In this document: in pieces, positions 33,059 to 41,714 of the stretch
How positions within the stretch are numbered: position 1 is the stretch's first letter
Layout: every line of letters begins with the position of its first letter
Origin: JBMOMT01 sp049324835
GTDB taxonomy: Bacteria; Chloroflexota; Anaerolineae; CAYNKW01
Assembly (NCBI GenBank): GCA_049324835.1
Contig: JBMOMT010000024.1
Span: 51,569 to 115,568 of the forward strand
Direction of reading: 5' to 3'
DNA: 64,000 bases
The notes under the pieces: model-generated
The model's database searches: none
What the model was told of the DNA's origin: nothing
The model's input: only the letters and a program-made list of their open reading frames with translations
Translations under genes and position numbers: made by a program

Positions 33059-34012
33059 TCACTTTAGAAAGCGGGTGTCTACCGCGTCCTGGTAGGGAAT
33101 CTCGCGGTCGATCAGCCCTTTGTCTTGCAGCCAGCGCACCACATCGGCCCATTCGGTCTGGCTGGTGATCTCGTCCTGCGGGAAGGGCGGCATGGCATAA
33201 CTGCCCTGGACGCTCTCCGGCACGCGGCCCTGTTGGATGAGTAGATCGCGGTAGGCGTCCGGGTCGGTATTCAGATCGGCCACGGCTTTGTTCCAGGCGG
33301 TGAGGAATTTTCGAATGGCCATGGGCTTTTCTTCGAGGGCGCGGGTGGTGAAAATCAGCACGCTCTGCGAGTATTGGGTGAATTGGCTGTCATCGATCAC
33401 CGGCCTGGCGCCGGCGGCGATGGCCCCGGAAGCCAGCGGGTCGGGCAGGGTGGCGGCCTGGATCTGGCCGTTCATCAACTGTTCAAAACGCACCGGGATG
33501 GCGGCGATGTTTTCGAGCACGATCTGGTCGGCAGTCAGGCCAGAGCCTTGCAGCATACGCTCGGTGATGTATTCGATGACGGTGTTGTTGCTGACGCCGA
33601 TCTTGACACCGGCCAGATCGGCCGGCGAGTCGATGGCGCTGCCGGGCGCGGCCAGCAATCGAAAGACGGGCGCGTTGGGGTAGGCCTTGCGGGCCATGGC
33701 CACCACTTTGACCTGCGGCGATTCCTGGTTGAACAACCCCACTCCCTGAAGGTCGGTCAGTGTGCCATCCACCTCGTCGGCCTGGAGCAGGGCGCTGTTT
33801 TCCTGGGCGCTCTTGACGGGCACCAGCTCCACCTGGATGCCCTCGGCGGCCAAGTAACCGTTTCGTTCGGCCACGTATGCCGGCAGCACGTCGACGATGG
33901 GCAGCAGGGCCACCTTGAGGGTGGCGGGTTCCTTGGCCCCACAACCGGTGAGAGTCGAAAGGGGCAGCGCCACGATGAGCAGGATCGAAAAAAAGAAACC
34001 TTGGGGTTTCAT
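33059..34012 (-). CDS. ABC transporter substrate-binding lipoprotein (NMT1/ThiY-like)
   Basis: This 317-residue protein has a lipoprotein signal (LPLSTLTGCGAK, Cys24) and a two-domain periplasmic-binding fold: LKVALLPIVDVLPAYVAERNGYLAAEGIQVELVPV and LAGVKIGVSNNTVIEYITERMLQG. It resembles the NMT1/SsuA/ThiY family, which binds pyrimidines, sulfonates and related compounds. It starts nine bases after the chelatase gene and precedes the ATPase gene. Co-transcription with a chelatase-like ATPase and MenA is unusual; the ligand is unknown. Confidence 0.85.
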   Translation of the reverse strand: MKPQGFFFSILLIVALPLSTLTGCGAKEPATLKVALLPIVDVLPAYVAERNGYLAAEGIQVELVPVKSAQENSALLQADEVDGTLTDLQGVGLFNQESPQVKVVAMARKAYPNAPVFRLLAAPGSAIDSPADLAGVKIGVSNNTVIEYITERMLQGSGLTADQIVLENIAAIPVRFEQLMNGQIQAATLPDPLASGAIAAGARPVIDDSQFTQYSQSVLIFTTRALEEKPMAIRKFLTAWNKAVADLNTDPDAYRDLLIQQGRVPESVQGSYAMPPFPQDEITSQTEWADVVRWLQDKGLIDREIPYQDAVDTRFLK

Positions 34013-34021
34013 CAGCCTCTC

Positions 34022-36079
34022 CTATTTGAGCTCGTCCTGTACGGTCTGGTACAGTATCTGGGCATGGAGTTCTGGCAGACAGTAACAGGGCGCGTCGAGC
34101 GCATGGGCCAATTCTTGGGCCAGGCCGCGGTCGAACGACGGATGTTCCATGTTGATGACGACCGAGTGTACCTGGTGTTTGCGGATGGCGCGGGCGATTC
34201 GCAGGGCCTCTTCGCGGGGGGGCAGCTCGGTCATGGCGACGTTGCCCGCGCCATCGGTGAGCAGGATGAGCAGCGGTATGACTTCTGGGTTGAGGCGTTG
34301 TTCGCGGCGGATGACACGATGCGCCAGCAGCAGACCGCCGGACAGCGGCGTTTTGCCACCGACCGGGATATCCTTCAGGGCCTCCTGGGCCAGTTCGACG
34401 CTGGAGGTGGGGCGCAGGGCCAGCCGCGCCTGGTCTTTCTGAAAGACCACCAGCCCCACCTGATCGCGGCGCTGGTAGGCATCGTGCAGCAGCGACATGA
34501 TGGCTCCCTTGGTAGCCGCCATGCGCTCCGAGGCGGCCATCGACCAGGAGGCGTCGACCACGAACAGGATCAGGTTGGCGGCGCGGCGGACGCGCACTTT
34601 GCGGTGCAGATCGCTTTTGTGGATGGCAAAGGCTACGCGGTGGCTGTTCTGACTGCTCCGGCGGCGCAGTTGATGGGGTGCAGCGGCGCGGAGGGTGGCG
34701 TCAAAGGCGACGTCGTTGGTGCGTTGTTGCACCGGGCGCGCCTGCACGTATCGCCCGCGTTTACGATCGGTGTGGGTAAAGCTGCGTTTGCCGGCGCTGC
34801 GGCGGGTGAACCGATCCAGAGGCGTCTGCAAACGTCGGGCTCTGAACTGCTGGCCCACCGGCACCGGCATCTCCTGGCTGCGGATCGTTTCCAGCGGTGG
34901 GGCGGCAACCTGATGACCGCGCAGGGGAGTGTCGCCGCCCGGCATGGGGATGGGGGTCACGTCAGTAGCCGAGCCCTCGTTTTTTTTTACCGTCGTTTCG
35001 CCAGGCTCTCCCGTGGTGCCGGTTTCGTCGCCAGAGCTGGCGGCAGAAAGCTCTGCTTTGACCTGTTCCAGTTGTTGTTCCAGGGCGCGGGTCTGGAGCT
35101 CGGTATTCTCAAAGGGCTGCGATTTGAGGCGGTGGGGTAGGGCCAGCTCGGCGGCGGCGATGATGTCCTGGGTGAGCAGCCTGAGTCGATTGTGGTAGGC
35201 CGCGTGGGACATGGCCGCTTTGAGGATGACGATATCGGCCCGGTGGCCGTCGACTTTGAAGCTGGCGGTCAACTCGGCGATCTGGTACAGATCACTCTGG
35301 GTGTACGTCACCTGGGGCAACACCTGCCGCGCGCGGCCGATCTCCTGGCTCAGGTGCCACTCGTGCGGCTGCCATTCGGCGCCAAAGCCTTCCGGATCGC
35401 TCTCGAACTGGACACGGCGCTCCAATATCTGCACGCGGGCCTCGCGGTCGGCGATGCCGCGGATATCGACGCACAGCGCAAAACGATCCAGGAGTTGCGG
35501 CCGTAGATCACCTTCCTCCGGGTTCATGGTGCCCACCAGGATGAACTGGGCCGGGTGGGCAAAAGAGATGCCCTCTCGCTCGACGACGTTGACGCCCATG
35601 GCGGCCGAGTCGAGCAGCAGGTCGACGACGTGATCGTCCAGCAGGTTGACCTCGTCGACGTACAGCAGGCCGCGGTTGGCGGCGGCGAGCACACCCGGCT
35701 CAAAGTGGCGTTCACCCTTTTGGATGGCCTGTTCGATATCCAGCGTGCCAACGACGCGGTCTTCGGTGGCGCTGACGGGCAGATCCACAAAGCGGGTGCG
35801 GCGCAGAGTCGCCGCCAGGATCTCACCCCGCCCGACGCGCTCCCGGCAATTGTCGCACATGGCTTCGGCGCGGTGAGGATCGCAATTGAAGGGGCAATCG
35901 GCCACCACTTCGATTTCTGGCAGCAGGGCTGCCAGGGCGCGGGCGGCGGTCGATTTGGCCGTGCCGCGCTCGCCGCGGATGAGCACGCCGCCGATCTGCG
36001 GGCTGATGGCATTCAAAATAAGAGCCAGGCGCATTTTGTCCTGGCCGACGATGGCAGTGAACGGAAAGATGGCAGGCAT
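34022..36079 (-). CDS. Fused AAA+/VWA chelatase-type protein (ChlI-ChlD/CobS-CobT-like)
   Basis: This 685-residue protein joins a MoxR/ChlI-type AAA+ domain (FTAIVGQDKMRLALILNAI, Walker A RGERGTAKST, a Cys cluster ADCPFNCDPHRAEAMCDNCRER, LYVDEVNLLDDHVVDLLL) to an acidic/Pro linker. A C-terminal VWA domain has MIDAS VVDASWS and LLTDGAG. This matches annotations of putative cobalto- or magnesium-chelatase subunits. The large CobN/ChlH subunit is not in the window. ATG 36079 is chosen behind GGAG; the frame extends six codons further. The cobalamin adenosyltransferase elsewhere in the window makes a cobalt role plausible but unproven. Confidence 0.83.
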   Translation of the reverse strand: MPAIFPFTAIVGQDKMRLALILNAISPQIGGVLIRGERGTAKSTAARALAALLPEIEVVADCPFNCDPHRAEAMCDNCRERVGRGEILAATLRRTRFVDLPVSATEDRVVGTLDIEQAIQKGERHFEPGVLAAANRGLLYVDEVNLLDDHVVDLLLDSAAMGVNVVEREGISFAHPAQFILVGTMNPEEGDLRPQLLDRFALCVDIRGIADREARVQILERRVQFESDPEGFGAEWQPHEWHLSQEIGRARQVLPQVTYTQSDLYQIAELTASFKVDGHRADIVILKAAMSHAAYHNRLRLLTQDIIAAAELALPHRLKSQPFENTELQTRALEQQLEQVKAELSAASSGDETGTTGEPGETTVKKNEGSATDVTPIPMPGGDTPLRGHQVAAPPLETIRSQEMPVPVGQQFRARRLQTPLDRFTRRSAGKRSFTHTDRKRGRYVQARPVQQRTNDVAFDATLRAAAPHQLRRRSSQNSHRVAFAIHKSDLHRKVRVRRAANLILFVVDASWSMAASERMAATKGAIMSLLHDAYQRRDQVGLVVFQKDQARLALRPTSSVELAQEALKDIPVGGKTPLSGGLLLAHRVIRREQRLNPEVIPLLILLTDGAGNVAMTELPPREEALRIARAIRKHQVHSVVINMEHPSFDRGLAQELAHALDAPCYCLPELHAQILYQTVQDELK

Positions 36080-36125
36080 GAGAACTCCACACAAAAAGCT
36101 TGTAGGCGGTCAGCAGCAGAGCACA

Positions 36126-36153
36126 ATTATACTCATGTTGGGCGGAAAAGCAA
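36126..36153 (-). promoter_or_regulatory. Promoter of the chelatase/ABC operon
   Basis: TTGCTT (36153-36148) and TATAAT (36131-36126) are 16 bases apart on the minus strand, 47 bases before the chelatase start. Confidence 0.6.
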
Positions 36154-36188
36154 GGTGCAGCGTTTCTGGGGTGAGATTTGCTCAAAGA

Positions 36189-36341
36189 GTAACTGCTCAG
36201 CCTACCCTCCCGCAGGCTAAAATCGTTCATTCCATGCCACAATCTGGCCGGCTGGAGCCGGTAAATCTACAAACTGTAGCGGCACAAGGAGGCATGGCAT
36301 GCCGTGCCCCTACAAGAGCCTGCGGGAGGGTGAGCAGTTAT
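36189..36341. mobile_element. Miniature inverted-repeat element, copy B, with 8-bp target duplication
   Basis: The element begins GTAACTGCTCAG and ends GAGCAGTTAT. The 36190-36218 arm pairs with 36317-36340 around the core GGCATGCCGTGCCCCTACA. Identical octamers CTCAAAGA flank it at 36181-36188 and 36342-36349, which is direct evidence of insertion. No open reading frame is contained, so it depends on a transposase in trans. It shares arms and core with copies A and C. Confidence 0.85.
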
Positions 36342-36359
36342 CTCAAAGAATGGTGGAGT

Positions 36360-36424
36360 CCCGAACTTGTTCGGGTACTGCCCGCCTGACGTGGCCCAAT
36401 ACCCCAACGAGTTGGGGAATCCGG
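36360..36424. repeat. REP-like palindrome pair
   Basis: CCCGAAC-TT-GTTCGGG (36360-36375) and CCCCAAC-GA-GTTGGGG (36402-36417) followed by AATCCGG form two hairpins. The second unit matches the palindromes at 11681-11729. With copy B and a promoter they fill the 466-base gap between the chelatase and UbiA genes. Confidence 0.7.
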
Positions 36425-36455
36425 CTGATCTGGTTAATTTGGGGACGCCTGCCGA

Positions 36456-36484
36456 TTGACAACTCGATGGCGCTGTGATATGCT
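36456..36484 (+). promoter_or_regulatory. Promoter of the UbiA gene
   Basis: TTGACA (36456-36461) and TATGCT (36479-36484) are spaced by 17 bases, 62 bases before the GTG start. Confidence 0.65.
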
Positions 36485-36545
36485 TGATCGGAGTTGTTTC
36501 GTTGCCGTGCAATGACCACGAGTGTGGTTGAAGGAGGGTAGTGAG

Positions 36546-37439
36546 GTGAGCCATCTAAAGTATCTGCTGGGCCCCATGCGGCTTCCTTTTCTGATCCTGA
36601 CGCCGGCCTGCGTGCTGGTGGGGCTTGGAACCGCTGTCTGGTCTTTGGGGCGGGTGAGCGCTCTACATTTTGTGTTGACGCTGATCGGGGCCATCTCGGC
36701 TCACGTGAGTGTTAACGCCTTTAACGAGTTTTTCGATTTCAGGAGTGGTCTGGATGCCCGGACAGAGCGCACCCCCTTTAGCGGCGGCAGCGGCACTTTG
36801 CCCGCCAGGCCGGAGCTGGCGCGCCAGGCTCTGGCCACCGCCCTCGTTGCGTTGACCCTCACCGGTCTGATAGGCGTGTATTTTATCTGGGTCAGGGGTT
36901 GGGCGCTGCTGCCGCTGGGCCTGCTGGGCCTGCTGGTCATCGTTGCCTATACGCCGTGGTTGGCGCGTTATCCGCTGTTGTGTCTGATCGCTCCTGGCCT
37001 GGGCTTTGGACTGCTGATGGTCATGGGCACCGACCTGGTTCTCAGCGGGCGATATTCGTGGACGGCCTTTTTTGCCTCGCTGGTGCCGTTTTTCCTGGTG
37101 AACGATCTGCTGCTGCTGAACCAGTTGCCGGACGTTGAGGCCGATCAGAGCGTGGGCCGGAGGCATTTTCCCATCCTCGTCGGCAGACGGCTCAGCAGTC
37201 TCATCTATGGCGCTTTTTTACTGCTGGCCTATCTCTCGCTCTTGCTGGGCGTCCTGCTGGGCCATTTGCCCGTCGCCAGCCTGCTGGGGCTGCTGACTCT
37301 GCCATTGGCCATTCCCACCGCTGCGGGGGGCTATCGTTATGCTGAGAATGTGCCCCGACTATTGCCCTTTTTAGGTTTGAACGTGCTGATCAACGTTGCG
37401 ACCCCCGCCCTGGTCGCTGTGGGCCTGTTGATAGGCTAG
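36546..37439 (+). CDS. UbiA family prenyltransferase
   Basis: This 297-residue membrane protein has the UbiA-superfamily Asp motifs NAFNEFFDFRSGLDARTER and QLPDVEADQSVGRRHFPILVGRR, separated by several hydrophobic helices. These motifs bind the magnesium-diphosphate of a polyprenyl donor. It resembles MenA-like enzymes, but its aromatic acceptor is unknown. The start is GTG 36546 with GGAGGG seven bases upstream, in preference to GTG 36522, which lacks a ribosome site. Confidence 0.83.
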   Translation: MSHLKYLLGPMRLPFLILTPACVLVGLGTAVWSLGRVSALHFVLTLIGAISAHVSVNAFNEFFDFRSGLDARTERTPFSGGSGTLPARPELARQALATALVALTLTGLIGVYFIWVRGWALLPLGLLGLLVIVAYTPWLARYPLLCLIAPGLGFGLLMVMGTDLVLSGRYSWTAFFASLVPFFLVNDLLLLNQLPDVEADQSVGRRHFPILVGRRLSSLIYGAFLLLAYLSLLLGVLLGHLPVASLLGLLTLPLAIPTAAGGYRYAENVPRLLPFLGLNVLINVATPALVAVGLLIG

Positions 37440-37457
37440 AGCAGCCCAAAAGAGGGG

Positions 37458-37490
37458 CGCCTTGCGAGGGTGTTTCAACCTCGCAAGGCG
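37458..37490. terminator. Hairpin between convergent UbiA and C25-protease genes
   Basis: CGCCTTGCGAGG (37458-37469) and CCTCGCAAGGCG (37479-37490) form a 12-bp stem with a 9-base loop. There is no T-run, so it is a terminator-like hairpin rather than a classical terminator. The same core CCTTGCGA recurs in the terminator after pfkA. Confidence 0.6.
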
Positions 37491-37505
37491 CAAGATGTAT
37501 CGGTG

Positions 37506-40500
37506 TTACCGATAGTCACGCAGCACGATGGGCAGATAAGTGTCGTAGGCCTCCGATTGGAAGGTGAGGCCCTTGTTGCTGCCGAAAGAGGTGTTGCCGG
37601 CGCTATCGACCGCCTGGGCGAAAAAGCTCAACTCGGCGGGCAGGTCATCGGCCTGCCCTTGCCACAGGCCGGTGTCGGTGTTGTAGGTCAGACGCAGGCT
37701 CTGCCAGTCGCCTGCGCCGGTGTCGTAGGTGATCCACACCTGCTCCACGGCGCTGTCGGTGTCGGAGGCATCCACCTCAAAGTCGGCCGAGCCGCCCAAC
37801 CCAAAGGCGCTCACCGAGTGGATGGCTGGCGGGGTGTAATCGCTGCTGTCGGAGCTAAAGAGCTGCACCGTGAGGGCGGTGAACACCCGTTCGGTGCCGG
37901 TGTACTCGGTGGTGGAGCGATACTGTCCGGCGACGAGCACCAGCCGGGTTTCTGCGCCGATGTCGTTGAACGACCAGAACTTGCTGGGATACCAGCCCGT
38001 GGCAAAAAAGGCCGGTTCCGTCAGCGCGGTATCGGTGACGGGGCGATAGATGGCCGGATCAAAGCCGGCGTAGGTGTCAAAGGCCGCTTCCAGAACCACC
38101 GCGCCGCGCACGTCGCCCGTCGTGGGTGTGACGACCAGGCTGGCGCGCGGCTGGAGAGGCCGCCCGGCCTGGGCCTGCACCTGGCCGTCGAGGCTGAAGA
38201 ACTGGCCGATGTCGCTCGATTGCAGCGCCGGCTCCAGATCGATTAGCAGTTCTTGCATGTCGTACTCGGCTGCTGCCGTCTGCGCCCGGTTTTGAACGCT
38301 CGCGGCCGCGCCCTGGCCGCCGACAGCTACCGTCTGCGGCATGTCCACCTGAAGCATCGGCAGGCCGTAGAGTGTGGCCTCGATGAGGCTCTTTTCCTCG
38401 TAGACACCGCAGCCGCCGGAACCCAGATGCTGCACAAAGTACCACTTGGCCCGGCGCAGCGCCTCGCCCACGGCGATCTGATCCTGGCTGCCCAACATCT
38501 TGAAAAAGTCATAGTAGATCTCTTCCGAACCGGCGATGGCGTCGTCCATGCCGTAGCCATAACCGGTGTTGGCGATCCAGACGGCTGCCTTGCGACCAAA
38601 AACCTGGGGGTAATCGGGGTTCCAGGCTCCGGCCTGGCTGGTCGCATCGGGCACGTTGAGACCACCGTGGCAGCCCATCGAGGCGTTGACCGTGCCGGTA
38701 AAAGTGTTGGAGGCGTTGAGCACGTCGCTGTTGTAAAAATCGCCGGCCGAGTTGTCGGCGGGCAGGGTGCGCCAGTGCTCAAAGTGGCCGTTGACCGAGG
38801 CCAGATCGAGCGGCGACGCTGCCGTGGTCCAGTTGGTTTCGAGCTGCGGGGCCGTCCAGGTGTCGCCGATGAGGCTGGCCGGGGTGAGGCCCTGGCTCTC
38901 CAGGGTAGCGGTGATGGCGTGGGCGGCGTCGCTCAAAAAGTCGTAACCGGTCACCAGGGCGCGATCCACGTCGAGCAGGGGGGAGGCCAGGAACGCGTCG
39001 ATGAGGCTGCCGATCTCGGTGGGCGTTTCTACCAGGCGGCCCACGGCCACATCGGGCAGGAAGAGCCAGCGGCCCTTCCAGCGAAAGGGGACGCGGTCGC
39101 CGTAAAAGTCATCGGTGAGGATGTTGCCCTCGATGAGCGCCGCCCAGAGAGGCGTGTCGGTCTGGACGTGCGCGCTGCCGATGAAGGTCTTTTCGTTGGC
39201 GATCTGGGCTTCGTCGGGCACGCGGTGGAAGGGTAATTGTAGATCGTTGCCCACCAGCACCACGTAGGCGATGCTGGGGTGTGCAGCCAGGGTGGGGCTG
39301 ACGATCTGTTGCCAGATGGCCCAGGTGACGTCATTGGCTGCGTCGACGCTGCAGGCGTCGTTATCCCAGTTGGTGTAGGCGGCGGCGACGGCGGCGTCGT
39401 TCTCCACCGGCCAGATCAGGCCGTTGACGTTGGGATCGTCGGCCAGGGTTTTTAATTGCGCCGAGAGTACATCGCTGGCGGCCAGGCCGTAGGCCCGATC
39501 CAGCCGTTCTTTGTTGAGCAGGATGAGGGTGTTGGGTGTGGCGGCGGCGGTGTAGAGGCTCATGCTGTGCACCGTGGCATAGGGAAAGGTGGTGCTGCAG
39601 GTGGGCAGGCTATCGAGCAGTGAGACATCGGCCTGGAGGCTGTAGGGTGAGGTGCTGTATTCGCCGTTGTTGCTGGCCACCAGCAAGTAGTACCAGCCGC
39701 TCTTGCGAATGGTGCGGATGATCTTTTCCGGGGTGGTGCCCACGTTGGCCGAGGTAAAGTCCCAGCGGCCGGTAAAATCCCAACGACCGGTAAAGTCCCA
39801 GCGGCCGGTGAAATCCCAACGACCGGTGAAATCCCAGCGGCCAATGGATTCCACCTGGCCGAGCTCGTTGGGCTCTTCGCTGTCCTGGATTTCACCGATG
39901 GCCTCGGCATCGGGGATGGTGCTGGGGGCCAGCAGGTCGTAGAACAGGTGCAGGTCGTAATCGGTTGGTAGATCGGTGAGGGTGACGGTGAGCACGGCCG
40001 GGGCGGTGATGTAAATACGATACCAATCGGCGTCCTGTGGGTGGCTGATCCAGGAGTCGATAGGCGCGCCGGCGGTGATTGGGATGGCCTGGTCTGGGTC
40101 GTCGTTGGGCTCGTAGCTGTCGGTGGCCTGCTCGTTTTCATAGGCCACGGCGGCAACGTAGGCCTCGACGGCGTCCACGCTGAGTGAGCCGACAAAGCCA
40201 TTGCCCAGTTGGGGGTAATCGGTGGTGTCGGCCATGTGACTGGTGAAGGGTGGGATGTTGGTGATGGTCTCAGAGTGAACCAGTTGGCCGTCTGTGGTGC
40301 GAAACTCGAGCGTCAGGTCGATGGCATAACCGTTCAGGTTCTGGATGGAGAACTGGGTGTGAGCCACGTCGGTGCGCACGAGGCGCGGCAAAAAGGCGCG
40401 ATAGCCGACTTCGGGCCACCAGTTGGGGATGGCGTGATAGGCCACCAGCATCTTGCCGGCCTGGTCATAGTGGCCGCCGACGACAGAATAGTCGGCCGAG

Positions 40501-41627
40501 GTGACGATGGAGCCCTTAAAACCGCTCGGCACGCCGTTGTTGGGGTATGGCCCGCTCATGGTCTGGGGGTCCAACAGGTCTGTGTCGGAAAAGACCAGGT
40601 TGCCGTCCTGGTCATAATAATCGTTGACGATGCTGGCCGGGTTGCCGGCATCCTGAGCGTATATCCAGTAGGTGGAGGAAGCGTCTGCAGATTCAAAGGT
40701 GGCGTGAGGCAGGTAACTGTCGAGGCCATCGCCGGCCATGCCCAGAATGGCGGCTGTGCGCCCGTTGCTGGGCTCGAGATCGACGGTGTAGGCCATGACG
40801 GCCATGGGGCTGGAGAGTTCCGGGTTTTCAAAGGTCGCCACGCCGACAAAACCGCTGGGCAGGTCGAGGATGGACAGGTCGAAAATTTTGCTTTCCGCCG
40901 GCCCCAGCGTGCCGTTTTCCGAGAAATATTCGGTGCCGTCGAGACCGGCGATGACCAGGCTGTAAGACCTGGCAAAGGAGGTGTCGGGGTTGAGGCCGAC
41001 GACGACGCTGGAAAGGCCGTTGTAATCGTAATAAACACCCGGCACGTGAAGGCGAGCGTCGTTGTGGGTGTGGGCCTCGTACATCATCAGCCCGTCGGCG
41101 GGGTAATTCAGGTTGGTCAGGCGGGCGATGGCGGCCACCTCTTCACCGCTGGCCATGCCATAGCCGATGCGCAGCGAACCGACGAAATCGGTTGGCAGGG
41201 CGGCAATAGAGTCCAGCGCCAGACTGTGAACCTCATACGGCGCCAACGTGAAGGCGGTGTCGAACACCACGTTGCCACTCAGGTCGTAAACGGTCACCTG
41301 GCGGGTGGTGGTATAACCGCCCACGTTCTGCATGATCACGGCGCTGTGCCAGTCGTCGAAACCGTTGGGCAAAAAGGGCAGCCACATGTGGCTCATATAG
41401 TCGGGCTGGTAAAAAGAGGTGTAGGCGGCGGCGCGCCCGGTGTCCTGGGTGGCGTCGATCTGTGCTGCCGGGCGTGGCAGTGGAGCGGCCTCTCGAGGTT
41501 GTTCATCGCTGGGAGCCGCGCTGACCAGGGTATCCTGGCCCAGGCCGGAAGCGAGCAGGCCAACGGCCAGCAGCGGCAACAGCAGCCCGATCAGAACCAG
41601 GGGCCATTTTCTCAAGTTGATGCTCAT
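37506..41627 (-). CDS. Secreted C25 (gingipain)-like peptidase with PPC domain
   Basis: This 1373-residue protein has a signal peptide (LVLIGLLLPLLAVGLLASG) and N-terminal beta-rich repeats related to one another (LPxxFVGSLRIGYG-type blocks). A PPC-like domain (~505-690, SYEPNDDPDQAIPI) follows, then a C25-like catalytic region (~700-1060): YVVLVGNDLQLPFHRVPD, DDFYGDRVPF, LPDVAVGRLV, then NGHFEH (near 946) and SMGCHGG (near 984), the probable catalytic His and Cys. A C-terminal beta domain ends YLPIVLRDYR. Five GRWDFT hexapeptides interrupt the PPC domain at about 595-625. AAGGAGG precedes the ATG. It is probably an exported cysteine protease. Confidence 0.8.
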   Translation of the reverse strand: MSINLRKWPLVLIGLLLPLLAVGLLASGLGQDTLVSAAPSDEQPREAAPLPRPAAQIDATQDTGRAAAYTSFYQPDYMSHMWLPFLPNGFDDWHSAVIMQNVGGYTTTRQVTVYDLSGNVVFDTAFTLAPYEVHSLALDSIAALPTDFVGSLRIGYGMASGEEVAAIARLTNLNYPADGLMMYEAHTHNDARLHVPGVYYDYNGLSSVVVGLNPDTSFARSYSLVIAGLDGTEYFSENGTLGPAESKIFDLSILDLPSGFVGVATFENPELSSPMAVMAYTVDLEPSNGRTAAILGMAGDGLDSYLPHATFESADASSTYWIYAQDAGNPASIVNDYYDQDGNLVFSDTDLLDPQTMSGPYPNNGVPSGFKGSIVTSADYSVVGGHYDQAGKMLVAYHAIPNWWPEVGYRAFLPRLVRTDVAHTQFSIQNLNGYAIDLTLEFRTTDGQLVHSETITNIPPFTSHMADTTDYPQLGNGFVGSLSVDAVEAYVAAVAYENEQATDSYEPNDDPDQAIPITAGAPIDSWISHPQDADWYRIYITAPAVLTVTLTDLPTDYDLHLFYDLLAPSTIPDAEAIGEIQDSEEPNELGQVESIGRWDFTGRWDFTGRWDFTGRWDFTGRWDFTSANVGTTPEKIIRTIRKSGWYYLLVASNNGEYSTSPYSLQADVSLLDSLPTCSTTFPYATVHSMSLYTAAATPNTLILLNKERLDRAYGLAASDVLSAQLKTLADDPNVNGLIWPVENDAAVAAAYTNWDNDACSVDAANDVTWAIWQQIVSPTLAAHPSIAYVVLVGNDLQLPFHRVPDEAQIANEKTFIGSAHVQTDTPLWAALIEGNILTDDFYGDRVPFRWKGRWLFLPDVAVGRLVETPTEIGSLIDAFLASPLLDVDRALVTGYDFLSDAAHAITATLESQGLTPASLIGDTWTAPQLETNWTTAASPLDLASVNGHFEHWRTLPADNSAGDFYNSDVLNASNTFTGTVNASMGCHGGLNVPDATSQAGAWNPDYPQVFGRKAAVWIANTGYGYGMDDAIAGSEEIYYDFFKMLGSQDQIAVGEALRRAKWYFVQHLGSGGCGVYEEKSLIEATLYGLPMLQVDMPQTVAVGGQGAAASVQNRAQTAAAEYDMQELLIDLEPALQSSDIGQFFSLDGQVQAQAGRPLQPRASLVVTPTTGDVRGAVVLEAAFDTYAGFDPAIYRPVTDTALTEPAFFATGWYPSKFWSFNDIGAETRLVLVAGQYRSTTEYTGTERVFTALTVQLFSSDSSDYTPPAIHSVSAFGLGGSADFEVDASDTDSAVEQVWITYDTGAGDWQSLRLTYNTDTGLWQGQADDLPAELSFFAQAVDSAGNTSFGSNKGLTFQSEAYDTYLPIVLRDYR
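39753..39842. repeat. Five tandem 18-bp repeats encoding GRWDFT
   Basis: Five perfect-length units lie inside the C25-like gene. Units 1, 3 and 5 contain CAGCGGCC and units 2 and 4 CAACGACC, giving a 36-bp higher-order period. All variants encode Gly-Arg-Trp-Asp-Phe-Thr, because the differences are synonymous. They sit within the PPC-like domain. Confidence 0.95.
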
Positions 41628-41714
41628 ACGAAACCTCCTTCAGCGGTGGCAACCTTTGAGCGGTTGCCGTTGGGGAGCGCGCGCGCCGTCGAGCATCGCT
41701 CCGATCAGGTCCTT

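Noticed and set aside
33374..35140. 588-codon plus-strand frame opposite binding protein and chelatase
   Set aside because: It spans two well-supported minus-strand genes and their junction, so it cannot be a real gene.
39753..39842. CRISPR-like repeat array
   Set aside because: Units are contiguous without spacers and stay in frame in a coding gene.
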